A stretch of DNA of 64,000 nucleotides from Mycolicibacter longobardus (GTDB taxonomy: Bacteria; Actinomycetota; Actinomycetes; Mycobacteriales; Mycobacteriaceae): NCBI RefSeq assembly GCF_002102265.1, contig NZ_LQPG01000030.1, positions 91,774 to 155,773 of the forward strand, written 5' to 3'. Shown here piece by piece: positions 33,723 to 41,704 of this stretch; positions within the stretch are counted from its first letter, which is position 1; each line of letters opens with the position of its first letter. The notes beneath the pieces are model-generated. The model searched no databases and was not told the origin of the DNA. It saw nothing but the letters and a program-made list of their open reading frames with translations. Position numbers and translations under genes: made by a program.

Positions 33723-34007
33723 ATGCAGGCCCTCGAAGTCGGTACCTGCCGCGTCGCCGGTCACCTGCCCGACTTCGAGACGCAAGCGACGGCCTGGCAG
33801 TCCGGCCAGCACCAGCCCGACTCGCTCGCCGCTGCGGTGTTGGCCTTTGACGTGCTGGCGCATTCGATCGGGCAGGCGTGGGGCTTCGTCTCCCCGATCG
33901 ACACCGAACGCCGGATGCGCGAGGGCTGTGGTACACCACCGCCCGCGTGGATGACCCGACGTCTGGGCGGATGGCGAAGCGCGGTGATCACCGCGCGTCC
34001 GCAGTGA
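33723..34007 (+). pseudogene. Prophage terminase-like C-terminal remnant
   Basis: The stretch VAGHLPDFETQATAW, then QPDSLAAAVLAFDVLAH resembles the C-terminal RNase H-like end of phage terminase large subunits (pattern LPDLEDQ-xx-W, SPDRxDALVWALT). There is no N-terminal ATPase domain, and it is fused directly to the IS fragment. A decayed prophage piece; the family call is tentative. Confidence 0.45.
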
Positions 34008-34024
34008 TCGCGTAAGCTTCGCCG

Positions 34025-34654
34025 ATGAAATCGGCCATCCTCATGCTGTTAGTGGCAGCTGTCGCCGTCTGCTCGGCAGCGTGTGGAGATAACCCGACCG
34101 CAGATCAGGCAGCCACCACGACCTCGCACAATCCCGATCCCGAGGGCAGCTACCTACAAGCGCTGAAAGTCCGGAACATCACGCTCCGATTCGCTGGCGA
34201 GGCTAGTGATAGTTCCAGCGTCAAATACGGTCGTAGCCTATGCGACCTGGCGCGGCGTAAGGGCACTCACTATGACCCTGTACCCGTGATCGTCGCCGAT
34301 CACCATCTGAGCGACGAAGGTGCAAATGCTGTCTACCTAGCAGCCCACGATAACTTCTGCCCCAACGTCGCGCTCTATCAAGGCCCCGACCCCAATGCTC
34401 CTCACCCGACGGGCAGCACCATCCCAGGCGACGGCAAGTTCGGAGTTAGCTCCGAGGTCGAACCAGGAACCTACGTATCGCAACCATCCGTGGCCGGTCA
34501 GGTCTGCGTTTGGTCGCGGACTCGCGATCTCAGCGGAAGCGCCAGCTCAGTCATTGACCAAGGCGTGGAGGGCGGGCCAATCACCGTGACTATCCTGTCG
34601 ACAGACGGAGCGTTTGGGTCGGTGAATTGTCAAACGTGGCAAAAGCTCAGCTAG
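34025..34654 (+). CDS. Lipoprotein with DUF732-like domain
   Basis: The 209-residue protein has a signal peptide ending in the lipobox-like VCSAAC (Cys20), so it should be anchored on the outer face of the membrane. The following region (YLQALKVRNITLR, YGRSLCDLARRKG, DNFCPN) resembles the mycobacterial DUF732 domain with its paired cysteines. A second C-terminal domain (EPGTYVSQPS, CVWSRTRDLSG) is of the type found in phage-encoded and exported proteins. Function unknown; it may derive from a prophage. Confidence 0.75.
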   Translation: MKSAILMLLVAAVAVCSAACGDNPTADQAATTTSHNPDPEGSYLQALKVRNITLRFAGEASDSSSVKYGRSLCDLARRKGTHYDPVPVIVADHHLSDEGANAVYLAAHDNFCPNVALYQGPDPNAPHPTGSTIPGDGKFGVSSEVEPGTYVSQPSVAGQVCVWSRTRDLSGSASSVIDQGVEGGPITVTILSTDGAFGSVNCQTWQKLS

Positions 34655-34661
34655 CCGCTGG

Positions 34662-35459
34662 TCACACCGCATCCCAATCATCGTCGCCCTCGTCGTAGTA
34701 GTACCTCATCGGACGCTCGCCCAGCGCCGCCTCACGCTCGCCGTCGCTCATACAGGCATAGGTCTCGATCTGTTTGGCGATGCCCCGATTGATGCGAGTA
34801 ATCGCGTTGTTGATGTCGCAGGGGGTGCCCTTGGGGCACTGGGTGCAGTGGCCCTTGTCGTCCACGATCATGTGGTCGATCGTCAGTTCAACGAGTGCCC
34901 GCCGACAACGGTTGCGGGCCTCGTAAAGCTCGCTCAGCGAGCGTTCTGGCTGGACCTCGGCGGGCTGGTTCGCTGCATCGAACCCATCGCCGGGATCGCC
35001 AGAGTCGGCTACGGCAACCTGCTCGACCAATTCGTTGTCGATCCGGTTCAGCGTGCGTCGGGTGCGGCACGGAGCTTCTTCATGGCAGCGTTTACACCGC
35101 CCAGTCCGTTCGTCGGGTACGTGCCCCTTCGCCAACTCCCCCAGCACGTGCCGCCACTGATCGAAAGCGCGCGACATCCGCTCGAACTCGGCGGCGTAGT
35201 CAACCGGCGGCTTGGGCGGCAGGGTGAGCCGCTTGGTCACCCTCGGCTGCTCGCGGATAGATCGAATGACCTGCTCACTGCGCCGGTCTGCGCTGACGTG
35301 TTCCAGCAGGGCCTTCTCGTCGTTGGCCGACAGCAGCGTGCCCCAGTCCTTTGCCCTGACCTTGGCCTTGGACCGGGCGGCGAGGAATTGGTTCCGGCTG
35401 AGCCCGTAGTGCTTGCAGAAGTCGCGGACGGAGCGGCGTAACGGTGGATCGTCGGGCAA
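34662..35459 (-). CDS. Protein of unknown function with duplicated Cys-rich module
   Basis: The 265-residue protein has two related segments: GRCKRCHEEAPCRTRRTLNR and, about 70 residues later, GHCTQCPKGTPCDINNAITR. Each has a C-x2-C-x5-C core followed by a helical N-R-I pattern and is preceded by an H-xVxDE/D motif (HVPDERTG, HMIVDDKG), suggesting two small metal-binding folds. The N terminus (VRDFCKHYGLSRNQFLAAR) looks like a helix-turn-helix. Family not recognised; phage or plasmid-like. Confidence 0.6.
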   Translation of the reverse strand: MPDDPPLRRSVRDFCKHYGLSRNQFLAARSKAKVRAKDWGTLLSANDEKALLEHVSADRRSEQVIRSIREQPRVTKRLTLPPKPPVDYAAEFERMSRAFDQWRHVLGELAKGHVPDERTGRCKRCHEEAPCRTRRTLNRIDNELVEQVAVADSGDPGDGFDAANQPAEVQPERSLSELYEARNRCRRALVELTIDHMIVDDKGHCTQCPKGTPCDINNAITRINRGIAKQIETYACMSDGEREAALGERPMRYYYDEGDDDWDAV

Positions 35460-35579
35460 GAGTCGACCTCCTGGTGCGTTGCCGCGACCAGACCTGATCG
35501 ACCCCGATGTGACCGAACCCCTACGACGCAGGGTCGTTCACCCTCTAGGCTGTCGGTGGTATTCGCCAATACACGTCGA

Positions 35580-35607
35580 GCCCTGTCGGAGTCCGCTCCG
35601 GCAGGGC
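35580..35607. repeat. Strong 12-bp stem-loop in divergent spacer
   Basis: GCCCTGTCGGAG (35580-35591) pairs with CTCCGGCAGGGC (35596-35607), one G-T pair, around a 4-nt TCCG loop. It lies in the 299-bp spacer between two divergent island genes, so it is not placed as a normal terminator. Nothing else recognisable was seen in 35460-35758. Confidence 0.55.
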
Positions 35608-35758
35608 CTCGGCGTCTCGGTGGCAGTTCGTATGAGGCTGCCGCGCTGATCGTACGTCGGCGGTGCGACAACTACCGGGACGTCTGTGGACAACTTGGCT
35701 CACACCGGGACCGCTGAGGCACCCGTCACTGTCGGGGGTGTCCGGCATACTCCCGCGC

Positions 35759-36196
35759 ATGACGGACACCTGGGAATCGCGTGATCTGCCCGTCCTCAAA
35801 GCAGCCGTCGAGCTTTACGAGGAGAAGGGCCGGGGTCCGCGCGTGAGCGCCATCAAAGCGCGAACCGGATTCGATGAGGACACGGTTCAGCGCGCCTTGC
35901 GCCTCCTCTACACCGAGCCCTATTTCGAAGAGGGCCGCACGGCGTCGGGCGTCGGATACATCGTGGTCGGCAAACCGACCAGCGCCGCCCTACGGGTCGC
36001 CGGGCAGTGGCCGACGCCTGAGACGCAAATCGAGCGGCTGATCGCGGCGTTCGAGGCCGTCGCCGACGACGAGTCGCGTCCCCAGGAAGAACGCAGCCGC
36101 GCTAAGAAGATCGGACTTTGGCTCACCGGCGCACTCCAACAGGTGGCCATCGGCGCGCTGAGCGGCGCGGGCGGCAACCTGATGACGGGCAACTAG
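35759..36196 (+). CDS. Winged-helix-like protein of unknown function
   Basis: The 145-residue protein starts at ATG 35759. Its N-terminal half (LKAAVELYEEKGRGPRVSAIKARTGFDEDTVQRALRLLYTEPYFEEG) looks like a winged helix with a beta wing (GVGYIVVGKPT). The C terminus is helical and ends in a glycine/alanine-rich tail. Proteins of this type accompany phage and plasmid genes in actinobacteria. It is probably DNA-binding, but no target is evident. Confidence 0.6.
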   Translation: MTDTWESRDLPVLKAAVELYEEKGRGPRVSAIKARTGFDEDTVQRALRLLYTEPYFEEGRTASGVGYIVVGKPTSAALRVAGQWPTPETQIERLIAAFEAVADDESRPQEERSRAKKIGLWLTGALQQVAIGALSGAGGNLMTGN

Positions 36197-36202
36197 CGCC
36201 GG

Positions 36203-36535
36203 TCAGTCGTCGTCCTCATCGCTTAGTGACTCATGGCTGCCGCCCGGCCCACTGAGTGGGTTCGACAGTGCACTCACGAACCCGTGCGCTGCATGGTCGG
36301 CACCGTGTGGAAGGTCGGCCAGATAGTCGTTGACCCGCCACACCGCGTCGGCGAACTTCTCCTCGGTCGCGCTGATGAGATAGTCCTGCCGGTCGTCATC
36401 AACCCGGTCGGGATCAGCGGGCGTCAGGTTCTTAAGTTCGTCGCCGAGACCGTGAATTGCGACGTTCGCCTGCCCCCACGCCAACTGATCGTGGGTCCAC
36501 CGCACCAGGCGGACCACCTTCCGTTCGTCAGCCAT
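36203..36535 (-). CDS. Hypothetical island protein
   Basis: About 110 residues from ATG 36535, with a GGAG just upstream. Mostly helical, with WTHDQLAWGQANVAIHGLGDELKNL and a very acidic C terminus (SLSDEDDD). No family recognised. Converges with the winged-helix-like gene with 6 bp between stops. Confidence 0.5.
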   Translation of the reverse strand: MADERKVVRLVRWTHDQLAWGQANVAIHGLGDELKNLTPADPDRVDDDRQDYLISATEEKFADAVWRVNDYLADLPHGADHAAHGFVSALSNPLSGPGGSHESLSDEDDD

Positions 36536-36600
36536 GCGCTCCATTGTGCTGGTCGGGATCACCGGCCAGACGGGATAGGCCGCCTGATATCAGCAGACAT

Positions 36601-36629
36601 TTACACGTTGAACCGGAACTCCACCACGT
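36601..36629. repeat. ychF 3'-end remnant, copy at 36.6 kb
   Basis: On the minus strand the sequence encodes VVEFRFNV and TAA, what looks like the original ychF ending. The segment 36610-36629 is identical, 20 of 20 bases, to 37643-37662 in ychF. The two copies bracket the AbiTii gene. Confidence 0.8.
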
Positions 36630-36656
36630 GGTTGCGGAACATCGCCCACAACCCCC

Positions 36657-37601
36657 TTACGAATCCAGCGGCTCGCTGCTGCGCTCCAAGGTCAGAATCT
36701 CCCCCAGTGCGATGTAGGTCTGAAGGAAAACGAAGCGAGCTTCATCCACAGTGACCTCGGCGTGCGTTCCCGCAGAGCACCGGCCGTAAAGATCAGCGAC
36801 AGTGCGCCGAAGTCGGTCTCGGCGACTCTTAGTGATACCGCACTGGTGGGTGTACGCCTGCAAGCGGTTAAGGACGTTTTGCGGTCCTACTTGCAGCGTG
36901 GCCTCCTCGCCAATCGCGTAGGGCTCCGACTGAGCGGGGAAAACGTGGTCAGCGCATGAGTCGATCAGCCGCCGACACGTCGTCAGGGCTTGGCTGATGG
37001 ATTCCGGGTCACCGTCCCGGAGCCGGTCCGAAACACGCTCAATCTTGTCGAGGCTTGACCCGCTAGCGGCCGAGAGTGAGCCATCCACCTTCGTTTGCGT
37101 GTCAGCGAACAGCGTTGCTTGCAGCTCGCTGAACAGCAATGCGTGGTAGATCTCAACCACTATGTCGTAGATCGTGGCGACGACCTGACCACTAATGCCG
37201 GACCAGATGGCGAGCTCTCTCGTAGCAGTGCCGATGCGCTGGTCATGCTCTCTGGCGGCGATTGCCGCATTATCGCCCGAATAGTTGCCGCCGCCCCGCA
37301 GAGCCTCAAGTGCCTGGCGCCTGCTTTCGAGATTGGCGTCGATCTTCGCGATCGACTGGAAGAAGAACTTGCCTTCGTTGTCGATCGACCATCGTCCGGA
37401 CCGGTCAATCCACTTTTCCGCGGAACCGTCCGCAGGATAACCGCTTCGCTCGTAGGCGAGGAACTCGGTCAGGGCCTCGTGCCCCACGAGTCGGGCCACA
37501 CTGCTCGCCTTCAATACAATCTCAGAGGCTTTGAGACGTTTTAGCTCGATATCCGCCAACAGCTCCTCGGCGACGCGCAGCGCTTCCTCTTGCCTTCCCA
37601 T
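36657..37601 (-). CDS. AbiTii-domain protein (probable phage-defence gene)
   Basis: The 314-residue protein has the AbiTii N-terminal pattern: a helical ADIELKRLKASEIVLKASSVARLVGHEALTEFLAYERSGYP, as in abortive-infection-associated proteins. The rest is helical, with IAIWSGISGQVVATIYDIVVEIYHALL and a C-terminal segment that resembles a dimer or sensor region. AbiTii is associated with anti-phage abortive infection; the mechanism is unknown. It is flanked by 20-bp direct repeats and starts 8 bp after the ychF stop, so it may be transcribed with ychF. Confidence 0.7.
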   Translation of the reverse strand: MGRQEEALRVAEELLADIELKRLKASEIVLKASSVARLVGHEALTEFLAYERSGYPADGSAEKWIDRSGRWSIDNEGKFFFQSIAKIDANLESRRQALEALRGGGNYSGDNAAIAAREHDQRIGTATRELAIWSGISGQVVATIYDIVVEIYHALLFSELQATLFADTQTKVDGSLSAASGSSLDKIERVSDRLRDGDPESISQALTTCRRLIDSCADHVFPAQSEPYAIGEEATLQVGPQNVLNRLQAYTHQCGITKSRRDRLRRTVADLYGRCSAGTHAEVTVDEARFVFLQTYIALGEILTLERSSEPLDS

Positions 37602-37609
37602 GGCCCCAG

Positions 37610-38707
37610 CTAGGCTTTCTTCTGCTGTCCAGACGTTGCTTGGAACCGGAACTCCACCACGTCCCCGTCGGCCATGACGTAGTCCTTGCCCTCCATACGC
37701 ACCTTGCCGGCGGCCTTGGCGGCGGCCATCGAACCGGCCTCCACGAGATCGTCGTAGGAGACCACCTCGGCCTTGATGAAGCCCTTCTCGAAGTCGGTGT
37801 GGATCACCCCGGCCGCCTTGGGCGCGGTGTCGCCCTGGTGGATGGTCCAGGCCCGCGCCTCCTTCGGTCCGGCGGTCAGGTAGGTCTGCAATTTCAGGGT
37901 GTGGAACCCGGCCCGCGCCAGGGCATCCAGACCCCGCTCGGTCTGCCCGATCGACTCCAGCAGCTCCATTGCCGACTCGTCGTCCAACTCGGCGAGCTCG
38001 GCTTCGATCTTGGCGTCGAGGAAGACCGCGTCGGCCGGGGCCACCAGCTCACGCAGAGACGCCACCCGCGCCTCGTCGGTGAGCACCGACTCGTCGGCGT
38101 TGAACACGTACAGGAACGGCTTGGTGGTCAGCAGGTTCAGTTCGCGCAGCGGCGCGGTGTCCACCCCGGCCGCGAACAGGGTCTGTCCACTGTCGAGGAT
38201 CGCCGCAGCCGCCACGGCCGCGTCGAGCATCGGCTTGCGGTCCTTGTTGTTGCGGGCTTCCTTCTCCAGCCGGGGTATCGCACGCTCCAGGGTCTGCATG
38301 TCGGCCAGGATCAGCTCGGTGGCGATCACCTCGATATCGGCCTCGGGGTCCACCTTGCCGTCGACGTGCACCACGTCGTCGTCGGCGAAGACCCGCACCA
38401 CCTGGCAGATGGCGTCACACTCGCGGATGTTGGCCAGGAACTTGTTGCCCAGACCCGCACCCTCCGAGGCGCCCTTGACGATGCCGGCGATGTCGACGAA
38501 CGTCACCGGCGCCGGCAGGATCCGCTCGGATCCGAAGATCTCCGCCAGCTTGGCGAGCCGGGGATCGGGCAGCGGCACCACGCCCTCATTGGGCTCGATC
38601 GTCGCGAACGGGTAGTTGGCGGCCAACACATCGTTGCGGGTCAGCGCGTTGAACAGGGTCGACTTACCGACATTGGGCAACCCCACGATTCCCAGGCTCA
38701 GGCTCAC
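37610..38707 (-). CDS. ychF: Redox-regulated ATPase YchF (Obg/Era-type, exchanged C-terminal tail)
   Basis: The 365-residue P-loop protein has GLPNVGKS (9-16), the G3 DIAGIVKGA and the altered NADE motif (FNADES) that makes YchF prefer ATP. The TGS domain is C-terminal (about 285-355, ending MEGKDYVMADGDVVEFRF). It interacts with ribosomes and is linked to stress responses. After VEFRF the protein continues QATSGQQKKA instead of the short NV ending seen in the nearby remnants. The tail is therefore probably replaced by insertion of the AbiTii segment. Confidence 0.95.
   Translation of the reverse strand: MSLSLGIVGLPNVGKSTLFNALTRNDVLAANYPFATIEPNEGVVPLPDPRLAKLAEIFGSERILPAPVTFVDIAGIVKGASEGAGLGNKFLANIRECDAICQVVRVFADDDVVHVDGKVDPEADIEVIATELILADMQTLERAIPRLEKEARNNKDRKPMLDAAVAAAAILDSGQTLFAAGVDTAPLRELNLLTTKPFLYVFNADESVLTDEARVASLRELVAPADAVFLDAKIEAELAELDDESAMELLESIGQTERGLDALARAGFHTLKLQTYLTAGPKEARAWTIHQGDTAPKAAGVIHTDFEKGFIKAEVVSYDDLVEAGSMAAAKAAGKVRMEGKDYVMADGDVVEFRFQATSGQQKKA
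37643..37662. repeat. Repeat core inside the ychF 3' end
   Basis: Twenty bases within the last codons of ychF that are repeated exactly at 36610-36629 and with one and three changes at 30614-30633 and 31966-31985. All four copies are in the same orientation and divide the island into segments. Confidence 0.8.
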
Positions 38708-38783
38708 AGGGAGCCAAGTCTAACGATCCTCGCCGGGCGTGCCGCCGTACGCACCTGCCATCGCCAGCCGGTACCGTCAGTGT

Positions 38784-39941
38784 GTGGCAGCACAGCGGAA
38801 GAACTCGGCGGTGGCGGCTGACCACCGGTCGATCCTTCCCAGCGTCGCCGGTTTGCCGTGGTGGAGCGCCGTGGCGGTGGCGGTGGTCGCGACCGCGGTC
38901 GGAGTCGCGTTCGACGCCGGGTCCGGCGACAAGGAGCTGACCACCATCTTCTCCGCGCTGTACGTGATGGGCTGTGTCGCGGCGGTGCTCATGGTGCAGC
39001 AATCGGCGGTGTTCACGACGGTCATCCAGCCGCCGCTGATCCTGTTCGTCACGGTGCCGACCGCATACTGGCTGTTCCGCGGTGCGGGCTTTCCCGGGCT
39101 CAAGGCCATCGTCATCAACTGCGGTTATCCACTGATCGAACGATTCCCGCTGATGCTGTTCACGGCGGCCGCCGTGCTGTTGATCGGAATGGTTCGCTGG
39201 TATCTCGGGATGCTGGCCGGCACCGCGACACGCGACGCCGACGACCACACGCCCCGCCGCTCCACGCTCACCGACAAACTCGGCGCCATGCTCACCTCGG
39301 CGCTCAACCGCAACCCCGCCCACGCCATCGAGCCGTCGACCTCACGTGCCGAACGCGGGCAGCGCCCGGGCGGGCGTCCCCGCCGAGCCACCGCGGAGTC
39401 CCGTCGCGCTGCGCGGGAAGCCGCCTCGGGCCGGTCCCGTCCCCGCTCCACCGAGCGCCGGGGCGCCGCCAAAGCCGCGGCCCCCACCCGCTCCCGGCAC
39501 GTCCGGCCGGCGATGGACGGCCCGGCGGCGGAGCGTCCGCGGCAGCGACGCCCGGCAGCCGAGCTGCGCGACGAGCCGTTGCGGCGGCGGCCCCGCCCCG
39601 ACGTCCACGACGAGCGCATACCCCGACGGCGACCGGTGCCCGAGTGGCAGGATGAGCCGCCGCGGCGCCGTCCGCGTCCACCCCAGGACTCCCCGCGTGA
39701 ACCCATGCCGCGGGCCAATCGGGATCCCCGCACCCGTGGGTATCGGCCCGCTGAGGCGTCCGAACCGCTGCCCCGACGTCGGCAGGCACCAGCGGGTGCC
39801 CCGAGCCGTGACAACGGCACCCGCCACCCCGTCTCCCAGGTGCGTTACCGGAAGGCCGCCGGCGACGAATCCGGCCCGCAGCCCCGCACCCGGCCCCGCC
39901 AACCGCGCGGCGAGGCCGACTCCTGGGAATACGACATCTGA
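38784..39941 (+). CDS. DUF6542 membrane protein with long Arg/Pro-rich tail
   Basis: From GTG 38784 the 385-residue protein has about four transmembrane helices in its first 140 residues (WWSAVAVAVVATAVGVAF, LYVMGCVAAVLMVQQ, LILFVTVPTAYWLF, FPLMLFTAAAVLLIGMVRW). A roughly 230-residue disordered, strongly basic tail rich in RRRPRP repeats follows. This matches the Rv1111c-type protein next to ychF in M. tuberculosis (memory). Function unknown; the basic tail may bind nucleic acid or acidic surfaces. Confidence 0.8.
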   Translation: MAAQRKNSAVAADHRSILPSVAGLPWWSAVAVAVVATAVGVAFDAGSGDKELTTIFSALYVMGCVAAVLMVQQSAVFTTVIQPPLILFVTVPTAYWLFRGAGFPGLKAIVINCGYPLIERFPLMLFTAAAVLLIGMVRWYLGMLAGTATRDADDHTPRRSTLTDKLGAMLTSALNRNPAHAIEPSTSRAERGQRPGGRPRRATAESRRAAREAASGRSRPRSTERRGAAKAAAPTRSRHVRPAMDGPAAERPRQRRPAAELRDEPLRRRPRPDVHDERIPRRRPVPEWQDEPPRRRPRPPQDSPREPMPRANRDPRTRGYRPAEASEPLPRRRQAPAGAPSRDNGTRHPVSQVRYRKAAGDESGPQPRTRPRQPRGEADSWEYDI

Positions 39942-39993
39942 CCCGATGGCGCCGACCCGCCGCGCCCGGCTGACGCCGCGCTCGCGATCGACG

Positions 39994-41022
39994 CTAGCGG
40001 CGGTCCGGCCGGATCTCGCGCGGCAGGGCGAACACCAGCGTCTCGTTGGCCGTCGCCACCGGGTACACCTTCCCGTAGCCATGCTCGGCCAGCCGCTCCA
40101 GCACGCCGCGGACCAGGATCTCCGGCACCGACGCACCCGAGGTGACGCCGATGGTCTGCACCTGGCCGGCCTCCGGGTCCAGCCACGACGGGTCGATGTC
40201 CTCGGCGTAGTCGACCAGATGAGCGGCACCCGCGCCGGCACCCAGCGCCACCTCGACCAGCCGGCAGGAGTTCGAGGAGTTGCGTGATCCCACCACGATC
40301 ACCAGCTCGCACTCTGGGGCCATCGCCTTGACCGCGGTCTGCCGGTTCTGGGTGGCGTAGCAGATGTCGTCGCTGGGCGGGTCCTGCAGGTTCGGGAACC
40401 GCTCGCGCAGCTTCACCACGGTCTGCATGGTCTCGTCGACGCTGAGGGTGGTCTGCGACAGCCACACCACCTTGTTCTCGTCGCGGACGGTCACCGCGGC
40501 CACAGCATCTAAGCCGTCGACCAGCTGCACGTCGTCGGGCGCCTCACCGATGATCCCGACGACCTCCTCATGGCCGGCGTGGCCGATCAGCAGGATGTCG
40601 TAGCCGTCCCGGGCGAACCGTTTGGCCTCGTTGTGCACCTTGGTCACCAGGGGGCAGGTCGCGTCGATCACCCGCAGACTGCGGTCGGCAGCGGATTCGT
40701 GCACGGTCGGGGCCACGCCGTGGGCGGAGAACACCACCATCGCGCCTTCGGGCACCTCGTCGGTCTCGTGAACGAAAACCGCGCCCTTGTTCGTCAGGGT
40801 GTCCACCACATGCTTGTTGTGCACGATCTCGTGCCGGACGTAGACGGGTGCGCCGTGCTTCTCCAGCGCCCGCTCCACCGTCTCGACCGCCCGGTCCACA
40901 CCCGCGCAGTACCCGCGCGGCTCGGCCAGCAGCACGCGCTTACCGATGTGGGCTGCGGTGGCGACCGGCGTCCCTGAACTGGCTGAACTACCAGGGATCC
41001 CCAAGTCGACGGTCGGCGGCAT
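39994..41022 (-). CDS. ispH: 4-hydroxy-3-methylbut-2-enyl diphosphate reductase
   Basis: The 342-residue enzyme catalyses the last step of the MEP isoprenoid pathway, giving IPP and DMAPP. The three Fe-S cysteines are visible: Cys39 ([11 protein letters not shown]), Cys123 ([11 protein letters not shown]) and Cys221 ([11 protein letters not shown]). The start at 41022 ([11 protein letters not shown]) is chosen by resemblance to M. tuberculosis LytB2; an upstream Met at 41049 is an alternative. It is transcribed away from the xse genes. Confidence 0.96.
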   Translation of the reverse strand: MPPTVDLGIPGSSASSGTPVATAAHIGKRVLLAEPRGYCAGVDRAVETVERALEKHGAPVYVRHEIVHNKHVVDTLTNKGAVFVHETDEVPEGAMVVFSAHGVAPTVHESAADRSLRVIDATCPLVTKVHNEAKRFARDGYDILLIGHAGHEEVVGIIGEAPDDVQLVDGLDAVAAVTVRDENKVVWLSQTTLSVDETMQTVVKLRERFPNLQDPPSDDICYATQNRQTAVKAMAPECELVIVVGSRNSSNSCRLVEVALGAGAGAAHLVDYAEDIDPSWLDPEAGQVQTIGVTSGASVPEILVRGVLERLAEHGYGKVYPVATANETLVFALPREIRPDRR

Positions 41023-41119
41023 GGCAACCAGCGTACGGTCTGCCGACATGAGACCGCCAGCTCGCACCCGGCACATCAATACTTGGAGATGACCGCCCAG
41101 GTAAGGCAGGCTGGGGGCC

Positions 41120-41704
41120 ATGGCAACTGCACCATTTGGAGTCCGGCTTCTGGTAGGCGCCGCAACCGTCGCGGTCGAGGAGACCCTGAAGCTGCCGCAA
41201 ACCATCCTGACCTACCCGATGACGCTGGCCAGTCAGGCCGCGCACGCGGTGATGCGCTGGCAGCAGGGTGTCGCTGAGCTGGTCAACAAGGGCGACTCCA
41301 CCCTTGAGTCGCTCTTTCCGCCCAAGGACGAGCAGCCGGAGTGGGCGACCTTCGACGACGACGTCGACGACACCCTCGACGGAGCCGGCGCGGTGTTCGA
41401 CGACGACCCAGGACAGCGCACCGAGGGGCGCTTCGCCCTGTACTCGTTCAGCGACGACGGCACCACCCCGCCCACCGGTTCCGCGTCCGGATCGGCCAAG
41501 GATGCCGACCCAGACGTGGCAGTCCCCGACCTGGTCGACGAACTCGACTACGGCACGCTGACCCTGGCCCAGTTGCGGGCCCGGCTGGCGTCACTGAGCC
41601 TCGACGAGCTGGAGACCCTGCTCGCCTACGAAGGGGCCACCAAGGCACGTGCACCGTTCCAGACGCTGCTGGCCAACAGGATCACCCGCACAACCGCGAA
41701 GTGA
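41120..41704 (+). CDS. Lipid-droplet-associated-type protein (Rv1109c-like)
   Basis: The 194-residue protein begins with an amphipathic/hydrophobic region ([45 protein letters not shown]), followed by an acidic linker ([20 protein letters not shown]) and a C-terminal helical segment that ends in a LANRITRT pattern. Similar proteins are annotated as lipid-droplet-associated in mycobacteria and rhodococci (memory), and the N-terminal region could coat a lipid surface. The stop overlaps the xseA GTG (GTGA). First gene of the xseA-xseB operon. Confidence 0.65.
   Translation: MATAPFGVRLLVGAATVAVEETLKLPQTILTYPMTLASQAAHAVMRWQQGVAELVNKGDSTLESLFPPKDEQPEWATFDDDVDDTLDGAGAVFDDDPGQRTEGRFALYSFSDDGTTPPTGSASGSAKDADPDVAVPDLVDELDYGTLTLAQLRARLASLSLDELETLLAYEGATKARAPFQTLLANRITRTTAK

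Noticed and set aside
35580..35607. Stem-loop as an intrinsic terminator
   Set aside because: It lies between divergent genes with no upstream gene to terminate and no U tract.
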